Assembly (NCBI RefSeq): GCF_001758465.1
Contig: NZ_MJIC01000015.1
Coordinates: 310,001-374,000, forward strand
Length of the DNA stretch: 64,000 nucleotides
Source of the DNA: Marisediminitalea lipolytica
Lineage (GTDB): Bacteria > Pseudomonadota > Gammaproteobacteria > Enterobacterales > Alteromonadaceae
Reading direction: 5' to 3'
Shown here: piece by piece, positions 17,634 to 26,099 of the stretch
Position numbering within the stretch: the first letter of the stretch is position 1
Layout of the letters: each line of letters opens with the position of its first letter
Program-made: the position numbers and the translations under genes
Notes under the pieces: generated by a model
What the model was told of the DNA's origin: nothing
Seen by the model: the letters and a program-made list of their open reading frames with translations, nothing else
Databases searched by the model: none

Positions 17634-19265
17634 ATGAGCAGTAACTCATTGCAAAAGTGTTGCCTGGTTATGCTTGGCGCATTGTTTGGTGTAATGGCAT
17701 GTTCACCGACAACCGAAACTACCACCGAACCTGAAGTCGTAAGGGTGGCAGGCGAAGCAACAGTAACCGGCGGTGCAATTAAGGGCGAGTTAACCGATAC
17801 GCTGGCTATCTACAAAGGTATCCCGTTTGCGGCACCGCCAGTAGGTGATTTGCGCTGGCGTCCACCGCAACCCGTAACACCATGGGAAGGCGTTAAGCAA
17901 ACTATCGATTACGGTAACGATTGTATGCAGCTGCCTTTCCCCAGCGATGCTGCCCCTTTAGGTAAAACCCCCGCAGAAGACTGCTTATACGCCAACGTTT
18001 GGGCCCCTAAAGATGCTGATGGCAGCACGCCGGTAATGGTGTGGATCTACGGCGGTGGCTTCGTTAACGGTGGTGCGTCACCGGCTGTTTATGACGGCAG
18101 CGAATTTGCTAAAAACGGCGTGATCTTCGTTAGCTTTAACTATCGTCTGGGTCGTTTTGGCTTTTTTGCTCACCCGGCGCTTACCGCCGAAGCTAAGGCC
18201 AACGGCGATATGTTAGGTAACTATGCTTACATGGATCAGATTGCCGCGCTGCAATGGGTAAAAAACAACATTGCCGCCTTTGGTGGGGATGTGAACAACG
18301 TTACCATTATGGGTGAATCGGCCGGCGGCGGTTCGGTGCATGCCATGATGCAGGCTAAGCAGGTCAGAGGCTTATTTGATCGCGCGATTATTATGTCGGG
18401 CGGCGGTCGTTCGCTGTTTGGCGAGCGTAAAATTACCGAGGCAATGCCCGGGGCACTTTCCGGTGAGCAGTATGGCCTGAACTACGCTGAAAAACACGGT
18501 ATCGAAGGCACTGATGCCGCGGCACTGTCGGCGTTAAGAGCGCTCAGCGCGGAAGATGTGGTTGATGGCCTTAACCTGGCTGCCTTGTTCCGTCCTACGC
18601 CAACTGACAAACCCACTTTTGTGGGCGGGCCAATGCAAGACGGTGAGATTATCACCAACAGCACCGGCAGTGCGCTTAAAAATGGCACCGTAGCCAAAGT
18701 AGACGTTATGGTTGGCGCAACCAGTGCCGACATCGGTTTTAACATGTTTGCCGATAAAGACGCCCTGTTTGCCTCATTTGGTGCCTACGCCGATGAAGCG
18801 CGTAAAGTGTACGACCCAACGGGTGAAGCACCATTTCAGTTAGTGGGTTACCTGGTAGGTCAGGATCGCAGTATGCAGGAACCGGCGCGTTACGTGGCTG
18901 AGCAGGTTTCCAGCATGGGCCCTCGTGCTTATTACTACCGTTTTGGTACGGTTGCGCAAAGTAACGACAGCCCTGGCGCTCCGCACGCCTCTGACATACC
19001 GTTTTTCTTTAATACTGTGGCGGCCAAATACGGTGACGCCCTTACCGAACAAGACAAAATGGCTGCACAAACCATTCACCAGTACATTGTGAACTTCGCG
19101 AAAACCGGTAAACCCGGTGGAGAAGGAAATGCAGAGTGGCAACCCTTCCGTGCTGAGCTGTCTAACATGCTCGACATGCAACGTAATGGCGAAGTGGTGC
19201 ATGGTACCGACCCATGGAAAGCCCGTCTTGATGTGGTGAAAGCGGCAACCGAAGCCCGTAATTAA
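17634..19265 (+). CDS. Lipoprotein type-B carboxylesterase
   Basis: 543 residues in the carboxylesterase/lipase family (PF00135). The signal peptide ends in a lipobox-like GVMAC, so the protein is probably an envelope lipoprotein. The N-terminal motif YKGIPFAAPPVGDLRWRPP, the EDCLYANVW motif, the oxyanion-hole GGGFVNG and the nucleophile elbow GESAGG (near residue 229) are all present. Acid and His parts of the triad are expected near residues 350 and 450, where GAPHASDIPFFF includes the His. It acts on carboxylic esters; the natural substrate is unknown. No clear operon partner exists. Confidence 0.92.
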   Translation: MSSNSLQKCCLVMLGALFGVMACSPTTETTTEPEVVRVAGEATVTGGAIKGELTDTLAIYKGIPFAAPPVGDLRWRPPQPVTPWEGVKQTIDYGNDCMQLPFPSDAAPLGKTPAEDCLYANVWAPKDADGSTPVMVWIYGGGFVNGGASPAVYDGSEFAKNGVIFVSFNYRLGRFGFFAHPALTAEAKANGDMLGNYAYMDQIAALQWVKNNIAAFGGDVNNVTIMGESAGGGSVHAMMQAKQVRGLFDRAIIMSGGGRSLFGERKITEAMPGALSGEQYGLNYAEKHGIEGTDAAALSALRALSAEDVVDGLNLAALFRPTPTDKPTFVGGPMQDGEIITNSTGSALKNGTVAKVDVMVGATSADIGFNMFADKDALFASFGAYADEARKVYDPTGEAPFQLVGYLVGQDRSMQEPARYVAEQVSSMGPRAYYYRFGTVAQSNDSPGAPHASDIPFFFNTVAAKYGDALTEQDKMAAQTIHQYIVNFAKTGKPGGEGNAEWQPFRAELSNMLDMQRNGEVVHGTDPWKARLDVVKAATEARN

Positions 19266-19330
19266 ATCAATTCCGGCCATATTAACCGCGCCTCTCCTGA
19301 CCTATAATACGCCGGTCGGGAGAGGAGCGA

Positions 19331-20518
19331 ATGGTTGTGAATAAATTTGATGTAGTGGTGATTGGCGCTGGGGCGGCCGGATTGTTTTGCGCGGCAGAAG
19401 CCGGTAAACGCGGGCGCAGTGTGGCAGTGCTGGATCACGCTAAAAAAATTGGCCGTAAAATCCTCATGTCTGGCGGCGGGCGGTGTAATTTCACCAACAT
19501 GTATGCCACCCACGAAAACTACCTTTGTACTAACCCTCATTTCTGCAAATCAGCGCTAAGTCGTTATACGCAATGGGATTTTATCTCGCTGGTGGCAGAG
19601 CACGGCATTGCTTATCACGAGAAAACCCTGGGCCAGCTGTTTTGTGATGATTCAGCAGCCGATATCGTTAACTTGCTGGTGAGTGAATGCAGTAAAGCTA
19701 ACGTAACCATTACCACCCGTTGCGAAATTCAAAGCGTGGCAAAAACCGAATCGGGCTTTGCACTCAGTACTTCCATGGGCGACTACGAATGCGAATCGCT
19801 GGTTATCGCTACTGGCGGCTTAAGCCTGCCCAAACTGGGCGCTACGCCATTTGGCTATAAAATTGCCGAGCAGTTTGGTATCAGAGTGTTGCCAACCCGC
19901 GCTGGTCTGGTGCCCTTTACCCTGCATGAAAAAGACAAAGAAATTCTGGCCGAACTCAGCGGTGTTGCTATCGACACCTACGCCAGCTGTAACGGGACCA
20001 CCTTCCGGGAAAACACGTTGTTTACCCACCGCGGCCTAAGCGGACCTGCTATGCTGCAAATCTCCAGCTTCTGGCATCCGGGCGATACCTTGCATATTAA
20101 TGCTGCTCCCACCTTTGATGTGGCTGAGAGCCTTGCTGAGGCACAATTAAAGAACCCTGATTCTTTAATTACTACCTGGCTGGCCAAACACTTTCCCAAA
20201 CGCGTTGCAGCAACCTTTTGTGAGCTGAATAACTGGGAAAATAAGCCGGTAAAACAGCTAAATAGCAGGGAAGTCTCGGCAATAGCTAACTTTTTTGAAG
20301 ACTGGCAAATTCAGCCAAACGGAACCGAAGGTTACCGTACTGCCGAAGTCACATTGGGTGGCGTAGACACAGATGAGTTGTCTTCTAAAACCATGATGAG
20401 CAAAAAAGTAGAACAGCTGTTCTTTATTGGCGAAGTAGTGGATGTAACAGGTTGGCTAGGAGGTTATAACTTCCAGTGGGCCTGGAGCAGTGGCTGGGCT
20501 GCCGCGCAATACGTTTGA
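19331..20518 (+). CDS. HI0933/YhiN-family FAD-dependent flavoprotein
   Basis: 395 residues. The dinucleotide-binding motif VIGAGAAGLFCAAEAGKRG starts the protein, followed by the family signature KIGRKILMSGGGRCNFTN near residue 45, and a C-terminal TLGGVDTDELSSKTM and FFIGEVVDVTGWLGGYNFQWAWSSG motif. It belongs to the conserved flavoprotein family HI0933 (YhiN). Its reaction is not established; it is often called an NAD(P)/FAD-dependent oxidoreductase. AGGAG lies just before the ATG. Its stop overlaps only the leader of the next gene. Confidence 0.93.
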   Translation: MVVNKFDVVVIGAGAAGLFCAAEAGKRGRSVAVLDHAKKIGRKILMSGGGRCNFTNMYATHENYLCTNPHFCKSALSRYTQWDFISLVAEHGIAYHEKTLGQLFCDDSAADIVNLLVSECSKANVTITTRCEIQSVAKTESGFALSTSMGDYECESLVIATGGLSLPKLGATPFGYKIAEQFGIRVLPTRAGLVPFTLHEKDKEILAELSGVAIDTYASCNGTTFRENTLFTHRGLSGPAMLQISSFWHPGDTLHINAAPTFDVAESLAEAQLKNPDSLITTWLAKHFPKRVAATFCELNNWENKPVKQLNSREVSAIANFFEDWQIQPNGTEGYRTAEVTLGGVDTDELSSKTMMSKKVEQLFFIGEVVDVTGWLGGYNFQWAWSSGWAAAQYV

Positions 20519-20583
20519 TTTTATCCGCAGAAACACAATCAACGTATTGTTTTTTTTTAAATAAATATAATTGGTATCCAAGA

Positions 20584-22092
20584 ATGAAAAAATTTGCAGT
20601 AGTGTTGCTGTTGGCTTTGCCGTGGCTGGTCCACGGGGAAACAGTAACGCTTTCCAAAGACGCCCTTAAAGATAAGATCAAAGGTGCATGGGCGGCGCAG
20701 GTTATTGGTGTTACTTACGGCTTTCCTGTGGAATTCAAATATATGAGCACCATGATCCCGGATAATCATCGGTTAGACTGGCATGCTAACAGCATTGCTG
20801 ACCTGTTTAACAGCGAGCCTGGTGCTTACGATGATATCTATGTGGATCTGACTTTTGTTAACGTGATCGCCGAAAAAGGGCTGGATGCCACCGCCCAGGA
20901 TTACGGCGACGCGTTCGCCCACGCAGCGTATCCCTTATGGTTTGCTAATCAGGTGGCGCGGAATAACCTGTTAAATGGTATTCCGGCTACCGAATCTGGC
21001 CATTGGCAGAATAACCCGGCGGCCGACGATATTGATTTTCAGATTGAGTCAGATTTTATCGGCATTATGACCCCGGGAATGCCAAATACAGCGGCGGCAT
21101 ACGCCGACAAAGTGGGTCATATCATGAATTATGGCGATGGTTACTACGGCGGTTTGTTCGTTGCCTCTATGTACTCGCAGGCGCTGGTGCAGAATGATAT
21201 TTCAGCTATTGTTGATGCCGCGCTTAAGATGGTGCCCAAAGAGAGCCTGTTCTATCGGATTATTCGTGACGTCGTCACCGAATATGCGGATAACAAAACC
21301 GACTGGCGACAGGCGTGGTTTGCGGTGCATCGCAAGTGGGCGCATCTGGATATGGATCCCAAGGGCATTCAGGGGCCGTTTAATATCGACGCAAAAATCA
21401 ATGCGGCCTGGGTTGTACTGGCGCTACTGTATGGTGAAGGGGATTTTGCTAAAACCATGGATATTGCTACCCGCGCGGGTGACGACGCCGACTGTAATCC
21501 GGCTACCGCCTTAGGGATTTTAGGCGCTATTTCTGGCTACCAGGCTATTTCGCCAAAATGGACAAACGGTTTGAAGGCCATTGCTGATAAACCTTTTCCG
21601 TACACTACCCTCACTCTTGAGCAGGTCTATAAGCTTTCTTACGAACATGCGCTGGCCAATATTGGCAGAAATGGCGGCAAAGTCGAGGATAGCCAGGTTT
21701 CAATTGCTGTGCAGGCACCAGTTACACAACCGCTGGAGCAGTCTTTCGCAGATCTGAAACCGGCGGATAAACATCGCTACGATCCCTTTTTCCTGGCGGA
21801 TTACCAGGGGGGAATTACCATGCCAGACGATTTTCTCTACGAGTTTGAAGGCAGAGGAATTGTGGTTATTGCTGATGCCTTTGGTAATGAGGGGGATGTG
21901 ATTGAGGCGGTGATCCAAATTGATGATAACCCGCCAAAAACCGTTACTGCGCCAGTAAATTATTTAACCCGTCGCTTCTTTTTAAACTGGGATCTCACCC
22001 TGCCGGCTGGCCAGCACAAAATGAAGATATCGCTGAATAATCACAACAGCGAAGCGTATCTTCAGCTTAACAGTATTGCTGTTTACCAGTAA
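20584..22092 (+). CDS. Secreted ADP-ribosylglycohydrolase-family protein
   Basis: 502 residues from the ATG at 20584. The longer frame to 20476 overlaps the previous gene and hides the signal peptide. An N-terminal Sec signal MKKFAVVLLLALPWLVHG is followed by the ADP-ribosylglycohydrolase fold (about residues 25-370), with GAWAAQVIGVTYG, DDIYVDLTF and a C-terminal metal-site-like GDDADCNPATALGILGA. The last 120 residues look like a beta-sandwich domain (FEGRGIVVIADAFG ... LQLNSIAVYQ), perhaps carbohydrate-binding. Export makes cytoplasmic de-ADP-ribosylation unlikely. A role on extracellular glycosides or ADP-ribosyl groups is inference. Confidence 0.82.
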   Translation: MKKFAVVLLLALPWLVHGETVTLSKDALKDKIKGAWAAQVIGVTYGFPVEFKYMSTMIPDNHRLDWHANSIADLFNSEPGAYDDIYVDLTFVNVIAEKGLDATAQDYGDAFAHAAYPLWFANQVARNNLLNGIPATESGHWQNNPAADDIDFQIESDFIGIMTPGMPNTAAAYADKVGHIMNYGDGYYGGLFVASMYSQALVQNDISAIVDAALKMVPKESLFYRIIRDVVTEYADNKTDWRQAWFAVHRKWAHLDMDPKGIQGPFNIDAKINAAWVVLALLYGEGDFAKTMDIATRAGDDADCNPATALGILGAISGYQAISPKWTNGLKAIADKPFPYTTLTLEQVYKLSYEHALANIGRNGGKVEDSQVSIAVQAPVTQPLEQSFADLKPADKHRYDPFFLADYQGGITMPDDFLYEFEGRGIVVIADAFGNEGDVIEAVIQIDDNPPKTVTAPVNYLTRRFFLNWDLTLPAGQHKMKISLNNHNSEAYLQLNSIAVYQ

Positions 22093-22164
22093 CCTACAGG
22101 CGCGCGGTTAGATTTCCGGTTGTGGTGGGTTACAATGCCCGCCCGGTATTTTTAAAAGGCAAAT

Positions 22165-22740
22165 ATGTTTAATAAACTGTTGTTATTACCTGTAAAAGGC
22201 CTGCTTACCATTTTGCCTTTTGCGATTACCATTTATTTTCTGGTGTGGCTGGTTGGTACTACCGAAGCGTTGTTATCGCCGTTGTTACCCGCACGCTACT
22301 ATTTTCCGGGCTTAGGGGTTGTTACCGTAATCCTGGCGCTGGCCCTGGTGGGCATACTGATTAACGCCTATTTGTTTAACTGGATTATTTTGCTGGGTGA
22401 GCGCATTTTTGCCCGGGTGCCGATTGTAAAAACCTTATTTGGTGCGGTGCAGGATGCAGTGGAACTGTTTGAAGTTAAGAAAGAGTCAGACAGCAGAAAA
22501 GCCGTAGCGGTAGAGATTAACGGTATGAAGCTCGTGGGTTTTATGACCAGCGATAAAGTGGCTAATAAGCTGTTTCCGGATGAAGACAAGGTGGCGGTGT
22601 ATCTGCCTCTGAGTTATCAGATTGGCGGCTACACGGTTTATCTGGAGCGTGACAAGGTCACCCTGCTGGATATTGATGTGGAAACCGCTATGCGGATTGC
22701 CGTGACCGGCGGTAACTCCATTGAGAAAGAAGCAAAGTAA
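22165..22740 (+). CDS. DUF502 family membrane protein
   Basis: 191 residues. Two membrane segments (about residues 10-30 and 52-75) and the motifs KGLLTILPFAITIY, RVPIVKTLFGAVQDAVELF and GFMTSDKV fit DUF502 (PF04367). Members are inner-membrane proteins of unknown function in many proteobacteria. It is followed by a small gene with an 18-base gap and is probably cotranscribed with it. Confidence 0.88.
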   Translation: MFNKLLLLPVKGLLTILPFAITIYFLVWLVGTTEALLSPLLPARYYFPGLGVVTVILALALVGILINAYLFNWIILLGERIFARVPIVKTLFGAVQDAVELFEVKKESDSRKAVAVEINGMKLVGFMTSDKVANKLFPDEDKVAVYLPLSYQIGGYTVYLERDKVTLLDIDVETAMRIAVTGGNSIEKEAK

Positions 22741-22758
22741 GCTCAGGTTTCGGCTAGC

Positions 22759-23106
22759 ATGAAAAAGACCATCAAGAAGCTCGATAACAATGTAGTAAAA
22801 GCCCTCACTCTGGCCTGCGAAACTGCCAAGGACTGGGATATTGGGTTTGTGTGGCTAACGCATACTGCCCGGTATGAGCATTTCCCCGGTAGTTTGATGG
22901 TAACCTGCGTATTTTCGACAGATAATGACGTCTTGCAGCTGACAGAGTCAGAGCATGACAAAAAGCTGCGCCAGCTTATCCAGAGTCATCTGCTAAAAGT
23001 GGGGATAAAGGTAAAAGATATTCGCCGCCATGTGTGTTTCGACAGCGAGGAAAGCTGCGAACGCGAACATCAGGGCGACTGGGATAAGCGCCTTATCCAC
23101 TGCTAA
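22759..23106 (+). CDS. Conserved hypothetical protein (often called Fis-family in databases)
   Basis: 115 residues, soluble. It starts with a Lys-rich stretch (MKKTIKKLDNNVVKALTLACE), has FVWLTHTARYEHFPGSLMVTCVF in the middle and ends in HC. I recall relatives in Alteromonas, Shewanella and Vibrio genomes, some annotated as Fis-like without good reason: no helix-turn-helix of the Fis type is visible. The start ATG has only a weak ribosome site; upstream coupling to the DUF502 gene is likely. No function can be assigned. Confidence 0.75.
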   Translation: MKKTIKKLDNNVVKALTLACETAKDWDIGFVWLTHTARYEHFPGSLMVTCVFSTDNDVLQLTESEHDKKLRQLIQSHLLKVGIKVKDIRRHVCFDSEESCEREHQGDWDKRLIHC

Positions 23107-23231
23107 GCGGCGCAACAGCAAACCTTTTATATAATCAGCAAAAAATAATTCACTATTTTTGTCACACCTTTATCGATTGCAGTTTCTTTAGAGTAAATGA
23201 CTTGTTCTTATTCACTTAAAAGGAAATCGCA

Positions 23232-23372
23232 ATGACAACTTCAGCAAAAAATAAACCTGCATTTTTCGAGAAATACGCTCCGGCACTGGTGGCTTTTAGT
23301 TCAGCTATGGTCGCCGTTACAGCCGGTAACCCGGCCATGATGGCAAGCTTAAAAGTGTTTCTGTTTGGTTAG
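23232..23372 (+). CDS. Small 46-residue hydrophobic protein
   Basis: ATG at 23232 with AAAAGGAAA about 7 bases upstream, and TAG at 23370-23372. The protein begins MTTSAKNKPAFFEKYAPALV and continues into a weakly hydrophobic stretch (APALVAFSSAMVAVTAGNPAMMA), ending LKVFLFG. The composition, clean ribosome site and strong terminator right behind it support a real gene with its own transcript. I do not recognise the family. It could be a small membrane-associated or amphipathic peptide. Confidence 0.6.
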   Translation: MTTSAKNKPAFFEKYAPALVAFSSAMVAVTAGNPAMMASLKVFLFG

Positions 23373-23379
23373 TCAGCAG

Positions 23380-23407
23380 CAGGCAAGGGGCTTAAGCCCT
23401 TTGCCTG
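23380..23407 (+). terminator. Intrinsic terminator after the 46-residue gene
   Basis: A 28-base near-perfect palindrome (arms CAGGCAAGGGGCTT and AAGCCCTTTGCCTG, one G-T pair) starts 8 bases past the stop at 23372. It is followed by TCTTAAG rather than a long T tract. Confidence 0.7.
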
Positions 23408-23513
23408 TCTTAAGCGCCTTATCGTCTTAGTTTCTTGATATTTATCTGCCCATTGCCTGCCAGAATAGAGTACTCTAGCGACCCTTCTTGTTTTATTAAT
23501 TAATACAAAGCCT

Positions 23514-24389
23514 GTGACCTGGATCCTCTTCACCCTGATGGCCGTGGTGTTTCAAACGTTTCGTAACGCCATCCAAAGTAAGCTGAGTAGCACGGTGCCA
23601 ACAGCTGGCGTTACGCTCTCACGCTTTTTGTTTGCGCCGCCGCTGGTGGCAATTTATGTGTATGCGGTTTCGGTACAGGGCAATCTTGGTGTGCCTGAGT
23701 TTTCGCTGCGCTTTTGGGTGTTTATCAGTCTGGGGGCAGTGTTACAAATAGCCGCCACCTCGCTGATGGTAGTGCTGTTTAAGCAAAAAAACTTTGCCGT
23801 TGGTGCAGGCCTGGCCAAAAGCGAGGCGCTGGTGGCCGGTGTGTTAGGTATGTTGTTTTTTGGCAGTAACCTGACCTTGCTGGGCTGGCTGGGGATCCTG
23901 ATTGGTGCGGCGGCTGTGTTTGTTTTAAGTGGCTGGCGTAAAGGCGGCGATTTGTCGGCAAAAACCGTGGCAATTGGTTTGGCCTGCGGTACCTGTTTTG
24001 CCCTCACTTCCCTTTATGCGCGGGAAGCCGCACATGCGCTTGGCATTCCTTTTGTGCCAGCTGCGGGCTGGGTATTATTCTGGCTGTTATCCTTTCAAAC
24101 GGTGCTGCTGTGTGCGTTTATTTATGCCAGACAACCCGACACCTTTAAAAAACTGGCAGCCCGGCCTGGTACCGTGGTGGCGGCCAGTATTACCAGCTGT
24201 TTAGGTTCAATTGGCTGGTTTACGGCTATGGCCATGCAGCATGTGGCCTACGTTAAAACCCTCGGTCAGTTAGAGGTCTTTACCACAATGCTGATCACCA
24301 TTTTCTGGTTTAAGCAGCCGGTGCGCCGCCATGAATTTATTGGTCTGGTGTTAATTGGCCTGGCGGCCGTGCTGGTAATGTGGACCTAG
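23514..24389 (+). CDS. EamA/DMT-family transporter
   Basis: 291 residues, GTG start at 23514. Ten hydrophobic helices in two five-helix halves, as in the drug/metabolite transporter superfamily. The first half begins with WILFTLMAVVFQTFRNAIQSKLS and the second ends in HEFIGLVLIGLAAVLVMW. It probably exports or imports a small metabolite; substrate unknown. It is separate from the upstream small gene by a terminator and 140 bases. Confidence 0.85.
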   Translation: MTWILFTLMAVVFQTFRNAIQSKLSSTVPTAGVTLSRFLFAPPLVAIYVYAVSVQGNLGVPEFSLRFWVFISLGAVLQIAATSLMVVLFKQKNFAVGAGLAKSEALVAGVLGMLFFGSNLTLLGWLGILIGAAAVFVLSGWRKGGDLSAKTVAIGLACGTCFALTSLYAREAAHALGIPFVPAAGWVLFWLLSFQTVLLCAFIYARQPDTFKKLAARPGTVVAASITSCLGSIGWFTAMAMQHVAYVKTLGQLEVFTTMLITIFWFKQPVRRHEFIGLVLIGLAAVLVMWT

Positions 24390-24450
24390 TCTCGCTTTAT
24401 CAGCGCTACCACGCTAGGCTTAATGCATTACCTATCAACTGGGAAACAGC

Positions 24451-25050
24451 TTGTCTGATTATACCGATCCGGTTTTGCTGGAAGCACTGACAGAATGCAA
24501 ACCTCTGCTGGCAGAGGGCATCTCGGAATATCAGCTGATTAAGCAGTTACAAGCGCCGCCCTGGCTGCTGTTTACCGGCATCGAGCTTAGCGAGCCGCTA
24601 GCCATGTTTCAGTGTCATTTTGCGCTGTTCAATGCCCTTTACCGGCTTAGCGAAGAATGGCGACAGGCGGGCGTGGGAGAGCTGGATATTCATACGCTGG
24701 CTATCAGGTTAAAGCCGGTTACTCAGAGTAAAGCTGCGCTTACCGGGCACGACGGACTAAAGGCCTATTATTTAAACTGGGATAATTTTACTGACACCAA
24801 CAGTAACGACGTTAACGCGCTACTGGATGATTTCTGGCAGCGTATGGCGGGCCAAACCCTGCCCGCCAGCGACGTAACTGCGGCCAGGTCGACCCTGGAG
24901 CTGGAGAGCGATTTGCCGCTGGAGCCTGCGCTGGTCAAAAAACAGTACCGCAAGCTTTTACAGCAGCACCACCCTGATAAGGGCGGCAGTACGGCAAAAG
25001 CCCAGGCTATCAGCCAGGCTTACCGGGTCCTGTGTAAGGTAATGGACTAA
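24451..25050 (+). CDS. DnaJ-related J-domain protein
   Basis: 199 residues, TTG start at 24451 (MSDYTDPVLLEAL) with GGGAAA upstream. The N-terminal about 130 residues match the DNA-J-related N-terminal domain (ISEYQLIKQLQAPPW, LFQCHFALFNALYRL-like). The C-terminal 55 residues form a J domain with the essential HPD in LLQQHHPDKGGSTAKAQAISQAYRVL. It should stimulate a DnaK-type Hsp70. Its stop overlaps the convergent siderophore-reductase stop by three bases. Confidence 0.88.
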   Translation: MSDYTDPVLLEALTECKPLLAEGISEYQLIKQLQAPPWLLFTGIELSEPLAMFQCHFALFNALYRLSEEWRQAGVGELDIHTLAIRLKPVTQSKAALTGHDGLKAYYLNWDNFTDTNSNDVNALLDDFWQRMAGQTLPASDVTAARSTLELESDLPLEPALVKKQYRKLLQQHHPDKGGSTAKAQAISQAYRVLCKVMD

Positions 25051-25835
25051 CCGGCAACCGCAGCGTTATAGCTTTCCACGTCTTTGCGTTTATCAATTTT
25101 GTGCTGGTCTTCAGAGCGTCCTTCGCGCCAGTAGCTGGTAACGTATACCTGTGACCGTGGCACATTAAATTCCACATCCAGCGTACTACGAATGGCACGC
25201 ATAGAAGAAAACTCGCAGGCAGCCCACACCGCTGGCGTGCCTTCCAGCCACTGGACATCGTGCAGGCTTTTTGCCAGTCCGGAGCTGGTTGGCTGCGTCA
25301 GCCAGCTGATTTCTACACCTTCGGGTGCCGTAAGAGACTGCTGGTCGGCCGCATCAACAATATTAATGATGACATAGCCGCGCGTATCCTTTGGCATGGC
25401 TTCCAGTTGTGCGCTAATGGCCGGCAGGGCCGTCATATCACCCAGTAATATTACCCAGTCGCGCTGTTCGGCCAGACCTTTTGACGAGCCTGGTCCGGCA
25501 ACCACAATAACATCACCGACCTTTGCTGTTTGGGCCCAGTGGGAAGCCGGTCCGGCTTCTACACCATCACCGTGCAGCATAAAATCTACGGTAAGAGTGC
25601 GTGCCTGTGGGTCTAAATGGCGTACGGTGTAAGTGCGCATCAGGATTTTCTGGTCTTCCTGAGGCAGCGAAGTCTGTGGTTCGCCATACTGATTGAATAA
25701 CAGTTTAATGTAACTGCCCGGTGGTGCCGCCGGAAATGCCATAAGGTCGTCACCGGTTAATACCAGACGTTGTAAATTAGGGGAAACACGCTCGGTACGG
25801 AGAACCTCCAGCGTATAGTATTGACGTTTTTTCAT
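25047..25835 (-). CDS. Siderophore-interacting protein (ferric-siderophore reductase)
   Basis: 262 residues of the SIP/ViuB family: cytoplasmic FAD enzymes that reduce ferric siderophores with NADPH to free the iron. The FAD-binding RTYTVRHLDP (near residue 70), GPASHWAQTAKVGD and GPGSSKG motifs, the siderophore-binding LLGDMTALPAISAQLE and the C-terminal AACEFSSMRAIRSTL, YVTSYWREGRSE are the family pattern. A Fur box lies about 190 bases upstream (26024-26042). There is no siderophore synthesis or receptor gene nearby. Confidence 0.93.
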   Translation of the reverse strand: MKKRQYYTLEVLRTERVSPNLQRLVLTGDDLMAFPAAPPGSYIKLLFNQYGEPQTSLPQEDQKILMRTYTVRHLDPQARTLTVDFMLHGDGVEAGPASHWAQTAKVGDVIVVAGPGSSKGLAEQRDWVILLGDMTALPAISAQLEAMPKDTRGYVIINIVDAADQQSLTAPEGVEISWLTQPTSSGLAKSLHDVQWLEGTPAVWAACEFSSMRAIRSTLDVEFNVPRSQVYVTSYWREGRSEDQHKIDKRKDVESYNAAVAG

Positions 25836-26023
25836 AGCGACTCCTTTTTATGGTTATGAACCCGTCCTGATCGTCCGTGTAATGAGGAAAGGTGAATGGC
25901 CCGGCAACCCGATGCGTGCTGCATACTGGTTGTTGGCACTGGGACTAGCTTGTATACATCATACTGCTTTTTTCATTGTCTGCGTGTGCAACGGGCGCAG
26001 CATTTATCTCATCTGTCGTTATT

Positions 26024-26042
26024 ATAAATGAGAATCATTTGC
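26024..26042 (-). promoter_or_regulatory. Fur box upstream of the siderophore-reductase gene
   Basis: ATAAATGAGAATCATTTGC fits the 19-bp Fur operator in most positions and has a perfect 6-bp inverted repeat AAATGA/TCATTT around a 3-base centre. It lies in the 264-base gap before the gene, as expected for iron-repressed control. The -10/-35 boxes are not clear. Confidence 0.7.
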
Positions 26043-26099
26043 AATAAAGTGAAATGAATGGGACGTGATGTTCCATAAATTAGAATGACCAGACAGGGC

